DNA of 64,000 nucleotides from Neofusicoccum parvum (Eukaryota; Ascomycota; Dothideomycetes; Botryosphaeriales; Botryosphaeriaceae). Position numbers and translations under genes: made by a program. The number at the start of each line of letters is the position of its first letter. The first letter of the stretch is position 1. Shown piece by piece: positions 22,585 to 34,117 of the stretch. The stretch lies in NCBI GenBank assembly GCA_020912385.1, contig CP087217.1, positions 930,001 through 994,000 on the forward strand, in the 5' to 3' direction. Under the pieces are notes generated by a model. It was not told the DNA's origin and made no database searches. It worked only from the letters and a program-made list of their open reading frames with translations.

Positions 22585-24217
22585 TGTCTCCCAACACATG
22601 TGGGATTGAAGTGTCTCCCCAGACGCAAAGGTGCGGCAAACCATACACCAAAGTTGCCCTGCCAAACGCTTCAATTCTTTCTGAAGCTCTCCACGAGGGA
22701 CACATGCCTTCCGCTCCTGTCTCTGTCAACCTTGGTCAATACATCCACTGGGTTCCGCAAGGCTGACCCGGAACGCTCATCGTTGCCCCTCCAACAAATC
22801 TCAAACACACAACAGCACCGTCCCCGCGGTCTGGCGCTCCTCCAAACGCAAGCTCTCTGTGGAGCCGGCCCCAAATGCCCCCGCTTACGCAAGTGTCGTA
22901 CCACACACAGAACCAAATGCTTCAAAAGATCAGCCCTCTCCCCTCCGGATGACGCCCTAGCGTGCATCCTTCTCCACTCCAGCACGGCAACATGCCATTC
23001 CGCGACAACCCTGCCGCATCGCAAGTCCGTAGGCTATTGTCGCAACAAACGCACAACGCAAGACGCGAGGCGACAAGGCTGCCACATCCAGCAAGCGATG
23101 GGCGAGTTGGTCGCAAACCTACCCGAAACGGCGGCCACCTACCCGAAACAGGCAACTACCAGACCCAACCGAACGACGGGTAGGGAGCCCATCTGACGGG
23201 AGCGCGGCCGCAACGCAACCTGGAACGCGGAACGTCGTAACACACTTCGCGTTTTGCGCGACCAAGACACAACAGAGCTTACCCACCTGCACAGCCCTCT
23301 GCATCGTCGGCTTTTTGTCCCCGGTCGCCACGGTGGTGGCTGACGATGCCACGACACTCGCCAAACGTCACTCGCTCGCGTGCTTTGGCGCAACCGGCCG
23401 ATGGTTTGTGCAGCGTGCACGCAGCAGCAGCGTGGCAGCACGCCGCGAGGAAAACGTGGGCGCAAGGACCAAAGAGGAGGGGGCAGCTTTTCTTTTCCTG
23501 TGCGCGCGCGTCCCTGTGCCTGTGTCTTGATGACGCAGTTCGCTCATCCCATCCCCCTTTAATGCATGCATACGCTAGAGTACGCCCGCCAGCCAGGAGA
23601 AATGCAGACGCAGCCCCAGCAGCAAGCGCCACAAGCCGACCCCTATACCCATCCCCGATCTATTCTTGGTCGCGTCGGAACACGCACAACACAGAGAAGA
23701 GGAAATGACACCCGCCACGGTGCGACAATATTGGGTGGAAATATAAATACGTTCCATTGTTCTAAGATCTTCCCTTCTCTACGCGAAATTGCGGGATGCG
23801 CGCCGCGCCGCCGACAGCTGTTCACCGCTCTGTCCGGCCGCCGGCAATCTCCCCTTTGTTGCGTGCGCGCGCGCTTTGGGGCCGGGGCGCGCGGCGAGCA
23901 GCTGGCGGCCCAAAGTCGGTCCTGCTGCTAGCGCTACCGCCGATGCTCCTGCGAGACCTCTGCATTTCCGACCATTTGGTCGAACCACTTTTGTTTCGAC
24001 GTCAGACAAAAGGCGATGTGGAAAGGGACGCAGGGAGCGTGAGATGAGGCTCTGAGGGAACATGTCTCACCCGCTCTATCTGTAAATGACCACATCGTCG
24101 CCATGCCATGACACAGCCTGAAATTAATCTGACCGGTTCTTTCGTCAAAAGACTCAGACGCCGCGATATTTTTGCGTGCCAGACACGGATGCTGCAATAT
24201 CCGCGTGGTTCGTCATT
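22585..24217. other. Intergenic region with no recognised gene
   Basis: Both neighbouring genes end here (convergent). The interval has many short open frames on both strands, none with family resemblance or intron-joined continuity. An AT-rich AATATAAATA near 23740 resembles a TATA element but has no gene downstream that I can support. Confidence 0.4.
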
Positions 24218-26116
24218 TTACTCGACTCCCCAAACGCCGAGGACATCTCTTTTCCCTTCAACGGCATTTCTGCCGTTCTTCTGCAGCTTCTTGACCCTTC
24301 TGACTAATAAGCCGACGCTTAATGGTCCGATGATTGTGCACAGCATGATCGCCCATGTGACAACCAGAAAGATCTCGTCTGCACCGTTCGACGCAGTAGA
24401 TGTGGAGGAGAAAATACCCTTGCTCTCCGCGAGCGACGATATTAAGAATCCTATCTCGCCACGCGCGACCATCGCACTTCCAAGGATGGAGGCCGGGTAC
24501 AGAGATATGGGCTTCTTGGGATCAGGCGAAGTCTGCCGCACGGCGGGAGTAGAATTGTCAGTGTCCGCGTCCTGTGCGGACGGCGAACCGTGTTGAACAG
24601 CCGTCTCATTTTCGGTTTCTGCCGGTGTCTGGGCTTTGGAGATCTGCTGCTCTGCACGCTGAGGTTGGGGAACGTCCGCGTGGCTGTGCTCCCGGTTTTG
24701 GTCTTTCTTCCGCCCGGCGTTGGAGTCCTTCTTGGACGACGCACCCCAGAGGTGGGGCATCGACGGCAAGCGGAGCTTACGGAGTTTAAGACGCTCGGGG
24801 ATGCACGGCGAAACGGAGAAGCGGACGAGCAGGAGACCACATACCAATTTACCGAATATCATTAAAATCGTGTAGACAATACCTCGCCAGACCACGGAGC
24901 CGGTGAACATCTGGGATATGGGGATGGAAAAGCCGATAGAAGCCTGTGTGCAATTATCAGAAAATGCAGGTCCGACGTGCGGAAATGACTTACGAAGAAA
25001 AGCGGCTTCAAGATCTTCTCTACAGGCTGCCGGTAATATCGCTCGTAAATTGCAAGGCCAGAGCAGTGGGCTGACGAGAAGCTTCTGGCCCTCTCGGCAT
25101 CGCCATTCGCCTGGGAATCACTGTTGTTCGGCGCCATGACAGTGGAAGATCGTGTTCCATCTTGCCTCACGTCCGTGCTCTTAGACTTTTCGACTGGCAA
25201 ATGAGGAAGCTCAGCATCCCACCAGCTAATGCATGCACCGGCAAGATAGGCTGTGAAGAGATTGGAAGTCCCCGCAAATGAGCCACCAGCGACGAACCCC
25301 AGAAGGATGGCTATGTGGATGGCAAAAGTTGTCTGATGCTTAGACAGAAGCTTCTGCAGCAGACAGGTTGGGTTTGCTTCACGCTGCTTGTTGAGGAAGA
25401 GAGTGACCGGCTTTGCAATCAGACGGCAAATAAGCGGGACCAACACAGCAAATGCCAGAGACACGAATACAGGCCTAATGACAGTGGTTGCACTGAATGA
25501 TGAGGCCGATCCACCGAGGTTAGAAATAACCTGGACCATGACCAGCCCGACCACATCGTCCATCATGGCAGCGCTGGTAAGGACTACTCCAAGACGGGAC
25601 TTGGTAAGGCCGCTAGTAGCAAGCACGGTGAAGGTTGTTCCCAAGCTGGTCGAACAGAGCGCCGCACCCGCAGCAAAAGCCTGCAGGGGTGTCGCGCCAA
25701 TGAGGGTTTGCAGCGTAAAAGAGAGACCAATGGGAACACTGATGCCCGTGATGGCCACGGCGACAGAGAGGAGCAAGTTGGCCTTCAGAGACGCGAAGGA
25801 CGTCGAAAGACCGCCTAGTACAATTCAGAGGCATTCAATAGTAAGGGGTGGTGGCAGACGGACCTTCGTATACGAGCAGAATCAAGCCGAGATACCCAAG
25901 CTGGACAATTGCCTCTTCGGTCGACTCCGTAAGCCATTTCGCCCCTGGCGTTCCCCAAGCCACACCGACGAAGATCTGGCCGAGGAGGCCACAGTAGACA
26001 GTATTGTCTAGGATGGCATTGACAGCATTGAGGATGGCGAGAAAGGACGACTGGATGAGGATAGTGGTGATGCCTGGCTCGTGGTACGGCAGCGAGGCGG
26101 GGCTGGTGGTGGCCAT
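24218..26116 (-). CDS. Monovalent cation/H+ antiporter (CPA family, Na+/H+ exchanger domain)
   Basis: Exons 25864-26116, 24994-25814 and 24218-24943 join in frame to 599 residues. The protein is a 10-13 span membrane transporter: QSSFLAILNAVNAILDN at the N-terminus, LLVYEGGLSTS, then ALCSTSLGTTFTVLATSGL and SAAMMDDVVGLVMVQVISNL. The paired MMDDVVGL motif matches the ion-binding aspartates of the CPA2/NapA-type exchangers. Two hydrophilic loops interrupt the core, one near residue 290-330 and one highly charged near 425-500. The late segment ASILGSAMVARGEIGFLISS carries the conserved arginine-glutamate pair. Substrate (Na+ or K+) and membrane (plasma, Golgi or vacuolar) cannot be read from sequence; a Kha1-like role is possible. 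The start at 26116 was chosen over an in-frame ATG at 26149 for its better context. Confidence 0.87.
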
Positions 26117-26602
26117 AGTGATGAGTTTGGCGCTCGCGCGCGCTTCCACGGACGGGGCAACCGGAAGGCAGAATCGCTCGCCGCTGGCCGCTCAGGATGC
26201 GCGCGCAGATAAAGGACAGGAGCACGGCAGGCAGCCGTCAAAACCCTCGAGCCTGCGTGATCGGTGAGGTCTGCCCAGCGCGCTGGCTCTGTGGGCAGGC
26301 TTGGCACTGTCCGGCTGGGCTGGCCGGGGCAGGCAGGCGGCAGGCGGGCTCGCGGCCAGAAGCCGCAGGAACTCAGGGATCGGCGCAGTCGCGGTGCGCC
26401 CGTTCCGCACGCGCCTCCCTGCCCGGCGCTGCGCATCAGCCAACGGGAATCCACCGCCCGACTCTTGCGTTGCCGCTCCGGACAGGGTCCCATGCCGCAG
26501 TATTGTTGTCGCTGTCAACACACCAACACCACCGCTCCCACAGCCCCTGCGCCGACCTGAACTGCTGACGCCTCGCGCTGCTTCCAATGCGGCGCATGCA
26601 CC
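26117..26602. promoter_or_regulatory. Shared divergent promoter of the antiporter and alpha-actinin genes
   Basis: This 486-base interval lies between two divergent start codons. It is G+C-rich throughout. No specific factor site was identified. Confidence 0.4.
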
Positions 26603-28748
26603 ATGGCTCCCCTTGAGCAGCAGTGGGTCATCGTCCAGCAGAAGACGTTCACGAAATGGTGAGTCGCTCCCCCCCACTTGCTCTCCGCCCTCCGCACTCG
26701 CGCCCTGCCTCTGACGCGACTCCGCCTGCAGGCTTAATAGTAAACTTTCCACTCGCGGCCTGGTCATCAAGGACCTGTGCACCGACCTCTCCGATGGCAC
26801 GCTCCTCATCCACCTCCTCGAGATCCTCTCCCAAGAGTCCCTCGGCAAGTACGCCTCGAAGCCCAAGCTGCGCGTCCAGAAATTCGAAAATGTCAACAAG
26901 GCGCTGGACTTTGTCAAGAGCAGGAGCATTCAGCTGGTCAACATGGGTGCGGAGGATGTCGTCGACGGCAATCGGAAGATCATCCTGGGTCTGATCTGGA
27001 CCCTCATTCTCCGCTTTACCATCAGCGACATCTCCGACCAAGGCTTGAGTGCGAAGGAGGGCCTGCTGCTGTGGTGTCAGCGGAAGACGGCATGCTACGA
27101 CGAGGTCAACGTTCGAGACTTCTCGTCCAGCTGGAACGACGGTTTGGCTTTGTGCGTCCGCCAAGTGCTGCATACAATGGACTCTATTGAAACTAACGAA
27201 GCCTCGCAGCTGCGCCCTGCTCGACATCCACCGCCCTGACCTCATCGACTTCGACGCTCTTGACAAGAACGACCATGCGGGCAACATGAAGCTTGCCTTC
27301 GAGATCGCGAGCAACGAAATCGGTATTCCGGATCTTCTTGACGTCGAGGACGTGTGCGACGTTGCAAAGCCTGACGAACGCTCTCTGATGACCTATATCG
27401 CCTACTGGTTCCACGCTTTTTCGCAGATGGAGAAAGTCGAGAATGCCGGTCGCCGTGTTGAGAAGTTCGTGCAGAGCATGCAGGGAGCTTGGGAGATGCA
27501 GAACTCGTACGAGCGTCGGATGAGGGAACTGTTGCGCCAGATTACGGAGCAGAAGAAAGCATGGGACGAGGCCGTATTTGACGGCACTTATGCAGATGCA
27601 AAGAACCAGGCAGCGCTGTTCACGACCTACAGAAGAAGTAAGAAGCGGGAGTGGGTTGCGGAAAAGTCTGAACTGAGTAGCCTTTTGGGGAACATCAAAA
27701 CGAAACTCGCTACTTACCGCTTGCGACCATACACGCCTCCACCTGAGCTGACCACCGAGGCACTCGACCAGGCTTGGGCTGGGCTGATGACAGCGGAGCG
27801 TACAAGGAGCTCAGTCATCAACGAGACGATCAGAGAGTAAGCTGCCCAATCCGAACTTGCCAAGCGCGACTAACAACAATTTTAGCATTAAGAACGCCCT
27901 TCGCCGCTCATTCGCCGACAAAGCGAACGACCTGGCGCTTGCGCTTAACACCTTGTCCGTTTCTTTGTCAGGTCTCGAGGGTGATGTGGAAGATCAGCGG
28001 CAGCACACCCAGAAGCTCAGCGAAAACCTGCAGCCATTGGATCAGTTCTTGGACATAATTTCCGGGATCGACTTGCAATGTCAAGAAGCCAACATTGAGG
28101 AAAATGACTTCACAACATACACTTACGACGAGCTGGAATACGAACTCAGCTTGGTCAAATCCAGTGTGTCGAAGAAGCTTGCTTTCCTCGAGAACCAAAT
28201 GGTCGCACGTAACATGACCAACCTCACGCCCATACAGCTCGAGGAATTCGAGTCCGTCTTCAGGCATTTCGACCGTGACATGAGTAACTCGTTAACGGAG
28301 CTGGAATTCTCGGCTGCGCTCGCCAGTCTGGGCCTGGTGTACGACGAAGAAGAAATGCACGAGCGGTTCATGGAGACGAGCGAAGGGAGCAATTATGTGT
28401 CGTTCGAGCAATTTATTCGATTCATGGTCAACGAGACTGAGGACCAAAACAACGCGGAGCAGGTGTTCGAGAGCTTCAGGGAGGTTGCGGACGGCAAGGT
28501 ACGTTCCATGGGCTCTGCAGAGAGGAGAATGAAAAACTGACCTAAAGCAGCCGTACGTCACGGAGCTGGACCTTCGCCACTCCCTGGTGCCGGACGAGAT
28601 CATCGAGGATCTGATCAAGCAGATGCCGGAGCACAAAGGCCCTGACCTGCAGGAGGACCGCGATCTGCCGAAGTACGACTACGTGACTTACATGAACAAC
28701 TTCATTGCGGGCCAAAGCAGTGGAGGGGCTAATGGAGATGCATCTTAA
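26603..28748 (+). CDS. acnA: Alpha-actinin
   Basis: Exons 26603-26658, 26732-27151, 27210-27836, 27886-28498 and 28551-28748 join in frame to 637 residues, the size of fungal alpha-actinins (shorter than animal forms because there are fewer spectrin repeats). Tandem calponin-homology domains fill about residues 8-230, with QQKTFTKWLNSKL, LGLIWTLILRFTI and FSSSWNDGLAFCALLDIHRP. A spectrin-repeat rod follows, starting near YWFHAFSQMEKVENAGRRVE. C-terminal EF-hands begin near residue 480; the loop DRDMSNSLTELE has acidic ligand positions. The protein cross-links actin filaments in the septal ring. The exon 2/3 junction restores the FCALL motif of CH2, confirming the splice. The gene is divergent from the antiporter. 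Confidence 0.96.
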
Positions 28749-29931
28749 GTTGAGACATGGTAATAGCGGGCTTGGAAGCTTGGTGTACATTCGCGGAGGG
28801 AGGCGTTTTTTGTAATGGGCGACGGGTGCATTGGATCGGCGTGGTGGGGGTTCTTCGCCTTACGCCCTGATGCCATTGGGTTACTCACAGCTTTTGGAGA
28901 GGCATTGTGGAGCCGGAACGGTCTGTAATTAGCAACAGCAGCAGCAGCACGCAGCAGCACGCAGCAGCGATAAAGCTTCCCGCCGCCCCGGCGTGACGGC
29001 GGGAGTTGTAGAAATTTATGTGCGGACGGGATGCTCTGGCGGCGCCCATGGCGCAGGTGCTATATTCGCGACGAAGTATTTCTGAAACGCGTCGCGGCGG
29101 CTGTGCGCCTTTGCGTCGCAGGCTGATGGAGGCGGGCGACCGCTGCGCGCGCGCGATAGGAGGCAGGGGCTTGGCGTAACGCAGCAAGCTTCATTTGCTG
29201 GCGCATCGGCGGTGGGAGGGCGAGCCGGCTCGACGCTGCGGGCGGCGGCGGCGCTGAGGCGGAGATCGCAATGGCGCGTGGGCTGCCCTTCTGGAAATTC
29301 TAGCACCGGCGGCTGTGCGATCGTCGCTGGGCCCCGAGCTGGTGCGGCGGCTATCCCGTGTCGCTCCCAAGCAGCGGCGGCGGCATTCAGTTCACGGCTG
29401 CGGCCAGCGCGCCAGCCTGCAAGTCTGCAACCACCGCTCCAGGGATGCCGCCCACGCCTCGGCGACCCTGTCAAAACTTGAGCCACGCCCGCGCCGCCGC
29501 CCGCCTCCACTGTTCGTGCACTCGCTCGCCCTGCTCGATTCTGCTCGCTCGCTCCGCCCTCGCGCCACAGCCAACGCTGCCCAAGCCTGCGTCCAAGGTC
29601 CCCCGCCGGATCAGCAGCCCGCAGCATTGACTCGGTGCGAACAGCCGCCGTCGCGCGCATGAGCCTCACCGTACTTCGCGCTCTCTAAAAGTCGCCTCCC
29701 CCCGCCCCTATACCGCTCCTCCTCGCCGGCATACGATCCTGCCACCGCACCCAGCCGTCCGCTTACGGCCAGCCCGCGCTGCCGCTTCACAGACCGGGCT
29801 CGCTCAAGCGGTCGAGTCAGACTGTCCAGCGAACCGCGGCCTGAGCGACCCCTCGACGTCGGGCAGATACCGCGCTCCTCCTGACCGTAAACAACACCAC
29901 GCCTCCCTCGCGCCCGTAGCTGACGGCCATA
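28749..29931. other. Intergenic region: actinin 3' end and cla4 promoter/leader
   Basis: The interval includes a short CAG-rich tract at about 28930-28970 (cagcagcag and cagcagcacg units). The right half, before cla4, is C-rich. No gene recognised. Confidence 0.4.
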
Positions 29932-32794
29932 ATGGCGTCTCACTCACAGCCGTAAGTTGCGCCCGCCCAGACCCCCTGTTCCGCCTCGAATTGCGGCCGT
30001 TGCCCGCCTCGCTGCCCGCACCGGCGCCGTCACCTGCGGGCGGGCCTCCGCCCACTTCACATCTCTTGACCTGTGCACGCCGAGCACGCGTGCACGACAC
30101 GTCCTTTCCAGCAAAGACTCCTGGGAAGATCTGCTGCGCTGACACCCTCGCTTCGCAGTATGTACTCCCGTGATCAGTTTATGAACCCCGGCCCCGCACC
30201 CAAACCCCCAGGCGACCGTCCGCGTCTTGCTCTCACTCCATCCACCCAAGGTCTACCTGGCAACATGTCTCAGATGAGCCTGAACTCCCCTGGCCTCAAT
30301 GGAGCCACTCCTATCCAACGCCAGCACACAGGAAGCTCGAACGGCGGCAAGGACAACATAATCAAAGATGGCTGGGCGAAGGTCAAGGAAGACGGCATGC
30401 TGAAAGGAATGTTCTGGAGTGAGAAGTACCTCGTTCTGAGAGAGTATCAGCTCGACTTCCTGAAGAGCAACAACTCGCCCAAGGTCTCGTTCACCATCTA
30501 TCTTCGCGACGTCACCAACATCCAGCGATCCGAAGACTACCCGTACTCCTTCGAGATCATCAGAACCGCCGCCACCGCTAACAACGGCCAATCACCGCCG
30601 CGCGATGGCCCCACGAAGCAGCTGATCTGTAAGGTTGAGACAGACGACGAGGTTTACGCATGGATTGATTCCATCTACCAGCGCTGCCCCAGCATGGGCG
30701 GTGTCAGCAACCCCACAAACTTCACTCACCGCGTCCACGTCGGTTTCGACCCCACAAGCGGTGCTTTCGTCGGTCTGCCACAGGAATGGGAGAGACTTCT
30801 CACAGCATCTGCCATCACCAAGGACGACTACCAGAAGAACCCCAAGGCCGTCCTCGAGGTCCTTGAGTTCTACACCGAGAAGCTGGTCAAGCGCGCCGAG
30901 GACCCCGCCCAGTTCTCCAGCCTCACCCCTACCCCCGGTGGCGAGCCTAACAAGCAACTCGGCGGCTACTCGTCGAGCGGCGCTTCCGTCGCTGGTCCCC
31001 GTCCTGGTCCTCCGAACGGCTTCCAGCGTCAAGACAGCTACAACACGGTCAAGTCGCAAGCCAGCGGCAACAGCCAACAATCTTACCAGCAAGCGCAGGC
31101 TGACGCTCGCCTTGAAGAGGAGAGGCGCCGGAGGAAGGATGAAGAGCGGAGGCAGCGTGAACGTGAGGAGCAGCGCCGTGAGGCGGAGAGGAGGGAACGC
31201 GAGGAACTTGCTGCCTACAATGCCTCCATTCCTCAGAAGTCGGTGCCAATGGCGAAGCAGGAGATCGGTGGTGGTGGTGGCTACGACAGCAGAGACGGCA
31301 GCCCTGCCCGTCCCCAGCAAGACCGCTACAATCCCTCTCGTGCCGCGCCGCCCGCCCCGACCGCGAACAAGGACAAACAGCCTCCTGGATCGCTCCGCCA
31401 GATGGCTGCCCAGCGCCCCGCTCCGTCGGCCCCGAAGACCCAGAACGGTTACCAGGGCAGCGCCCAGTCGAAGATTCCCGCGAAGCCCCAGCAATCTTCC
31501 CAGCAGAGGTACCCCCCGGGACAAGGTCCAGGTCACACGCGTAGTCCTAACGGTGCCAGTGCTAGTAGTTCGACGCGTATTCCCGCCGCTCCCAAGCCGC
31601 TCAACATCGCGACCAAGCAGCCGACCGGTGCTCCGAAGAACGATGCCGTCAAGGCCGCCGAAGCCGCCCTTACGAAGAAGGAGGATCCTCCTAGCCGCAA
31701 GGAGGTCCGCATGTCCGCCATGTCCGAGAGTGAGGTCATGGCCAAGCTGCGCGAGGTTGTCTCCAAGGAGAAGCCGCTCGAATCGTACAACAAGCAGAAG
31801 AAGATTGGCCAGGGTGCCTCCGGTTCCGTCTACGTTGCCAGAATTCGGGAGAGCGCTCCTTCGCCCACCGCTCGCAGGGTGCTCGCCGAGAACGGACCCA
31901 GGGCCCAGGTTGCCATCAAGCAAATGGATCTCCGCAACCAGCCTCGCAAGGAGCTGATTGTTAACGAAATCATCGTCATGAAGGATTCCGTTCACCCCAA
32001 CATTGTCAACTTCTTGGACGCCTTCCTACAGGAGGAGGCTTCGGAGCTGTGGGTTGTCATGGAGTTTATGGAGGGTGGTGCGCTGACGGACGTCATCGAC
32101 AACAACCCCTCTATCAGCGAGGATCAGATTGCTACCATCTGTCTCGAGGTGAGAACCCAGGAATACGCATTTTTGCGGTGATGCAGACATCTTGACCAAC
32201 ATTGTACTGACAATCGCGTTTTCTAGACATGCAAGGGTCTTGAGCACCTTCACAACCAGAACATTATCCACCGTGACATCAAGAGTGACAACGTCCTTCT
32301 CGATGGCCGTGGCAATGTCAAGATTAGTAAGTCATCCAGTCCGCTGCGAAAGAAATATTTATTATACTTACCTCATCACAGCCGATTTCGGTTTCTGTGC
32401 TAAGCTCACCGAGCAGCGCAGCAAGCGTGCTACCATGGTCGGCACACCCTACTGGATGGCACCAGAAGTTGTCAAGCAGAAGGAGTACGGCAGCAAGGTT
32501 GACATCTGGTCTCTCGGCATCATGGCCATTGAGATGATTGAATCCGAACCCCCGTATCTCAACGAGGAGCCGCTCAAGGCTCTTTACCTGATCGCCACCA
32601 ATGGAACGCCTCGTCTCAAGAAGCCCGAGAAGCTCTCCAAGGAGCTCAAGGCATTCCTGAGCGTCTGTCTCTGCGTGGACGTTCGCTCTCGTGCCACGGC
32701 TTCTGAGCTGCTCAGCCACGAGTTCCTGAAGAATGGCTGTGGCCTCTCCAGCCTCGCCTCGCTGCTTTCATTCCGCAAGGGCAGCACCCACTAG
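29932..32794 (+). CDS. cla4: p21-activated protein kinase Cla4 (PH-CRIB-kinase)
   Basis: Exons 29932-29951, 30159-32148, 32227-32326 and 32382-32794 join in frame to about 840 residues. A PH domain spans about residues 75-185 ([14 protein letters not shown] onward). The CRIB/p21-binding domain begins near 189 with [15 protein letters not shown] and binds Cdc42/Rac. A long Gln/Pro/Ser-rich linker with a charged [14 protein letters not shown] coiled region follows. The kinase domain (about 550-825) shows [10 protein letters not shown], the ATP lysine in [19 protein letters not shown] and [10 protein letters not shown]. The presence of both PH and CRIB distinguishes Cla4 from Ste20. It acts in polarised growth, septation and septin control. 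The first exon is 20 nt; if that intron is in the leader instead, translation would begin at MYSRDQF (30160). Confidence 0.95.
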
Positions 32795-34117
32795 ATGGTC
32801 CTGATTTAATGTTTTCTGGTTCCTATTTGACTACCGTACTCTCGTTTAGGTGACCAGTCCCAGTCGTTTCGAGGCAAGCAAGGTCGTTCGCACGTGTAAG
32901 CAGCGCGAACCCAGGACGGGTTCGGCTGAGGCCGTGTTTGCGCAAACCTGGCCAGCATCGACGACGGGCGCGTCACCCGGGAGTACAGTCTTCTTTTCTC
33001 TCCAGAAAGTCGGAAAAAGGATGAAAGATACCCAGTTGCGACAACATTTCGCCTCTTCTTTGCGCGCGTCGTCAGTCAGAGATTCTCAGCCGTCAGCAAG
33101 CGCGAAGCCAAGTACGAATTCACTCTTCTCGAGCATTGCCATCATCCGTTCCCGAGCGTGCGTGCGTGCATGCGTTCGAGCAAGCTGGCTATAAAGATTC
33201 TCCCAATTGTTTGTGCTTTCTGGCGATGGCGGTCCTGTTTCTTGGACGGGTCGGCTCGTGTGCTTTTCATTCCCTCCCTTTGATTTGCGATGCTGCATTT
33301 TCGTCACGGGGTTCAAGTGGGCCATGCATTTTGATATCAAGGGGCGTGAGGCAAGAGGTGTCGGCGGGGATGGTTGAGCTGGGCGGATTTTACTTTCTCT
33401 TTTCCTGCAAGTCTCTTTCATACTCTCGGGCGCTGCTGGCTTGGAGCGGCCCAACGGATGATCACCTGCGGCTTTGCTTGTTTGCGTTTGTTTTCCGGTC
33501 GTTCCACTTGTCCCATCGCCCGCCTCTTGATTCGTGGCTTGGGCCAGATGCGTGCAGTCGATTGTTTCTGGGGAGGGTTGGCGTGGGGAAACGACTGCAT
33601 GAAAGGCACCAGGGCTATGCTCTGCTACACTCACCCCGCCGCTCGGACTCATCTGGCATGTTCGGCTGGCCGGAGACAACGGTGTAGCGAGGGTAGCGTT
33701 CGAGGGTGGGGCTGGCGGAAAGCGGCTCCTGCGATGGTCGGGACACGATAGACATGAATTTACGGGAGTTTGAGAATGGGAACTAATGCATTTGGTTGAT
33801 CGCCTGCATGCAGGTGTGATTGAGCAAGCTGTCGTGAATTTTGACAGCGGCGAAGTGCAAGGGCGCATGCGAGGTGGCTGCTCGCCGGGCGGGCTTCGAG
33901 CGCGGCCGGAGGCGGAGCTGCCGAGGCGTGCAGGGGCAGCTCGCGTCAGGAACGGTGACGTTGCTCGAGCTCCAGGCAGCGCTGAGATCCAGAGCCACGT
34001 CCTCCGCCGGCCTCCAGCATCCTTATCCGCTCCGTGCTCCCTCCGCGAATGCCCCGCGCCCCTCCCGATCCTCTTCTACGCCTTGGACTGTGAGCCCAGA
34101 GCGCGCGTCCCCTCGCA
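32795..34117. other. Intergenic region: cla4 3' end and sec12 promoter
   Basis: The interval contains a GTGC-type short repeat at about 33160-33180. A 260-codon minus-strand open frame (33086-33868) lacks family resemblance, hydrophobic core pattern or C-ending codon bias and is treated as chance. Nothing else is supportable. Confidence 0.4.

Noticed and set aside
22600..23196. 198-codon plus-strand frame downstream of the DUF7580-like gene
   Set aside because: Basic, low-complexity composition with no hydrophobic core and no homologous motif; overlapping frames on both strands are equally long.
28930..28970. Expanded CAG repeat as a coding glutamine tract
   Set aside because: It lies in non-coding DNA downstream of alpha-actinin with no frame that could use it.
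30592..31995. 467-codon minus-strand frame
   Set aside because: Shadow of the cla4 linker and kinase-start exon on the other strand.
33086..33868. 260-codon minus-strand open frame between cla4 and sec12
   Set aside because: No family resemblance, no signal or membrane pattern, no codon bias; the Pro/Ser/Thr/His mix fits random translation of C-rich DNA.
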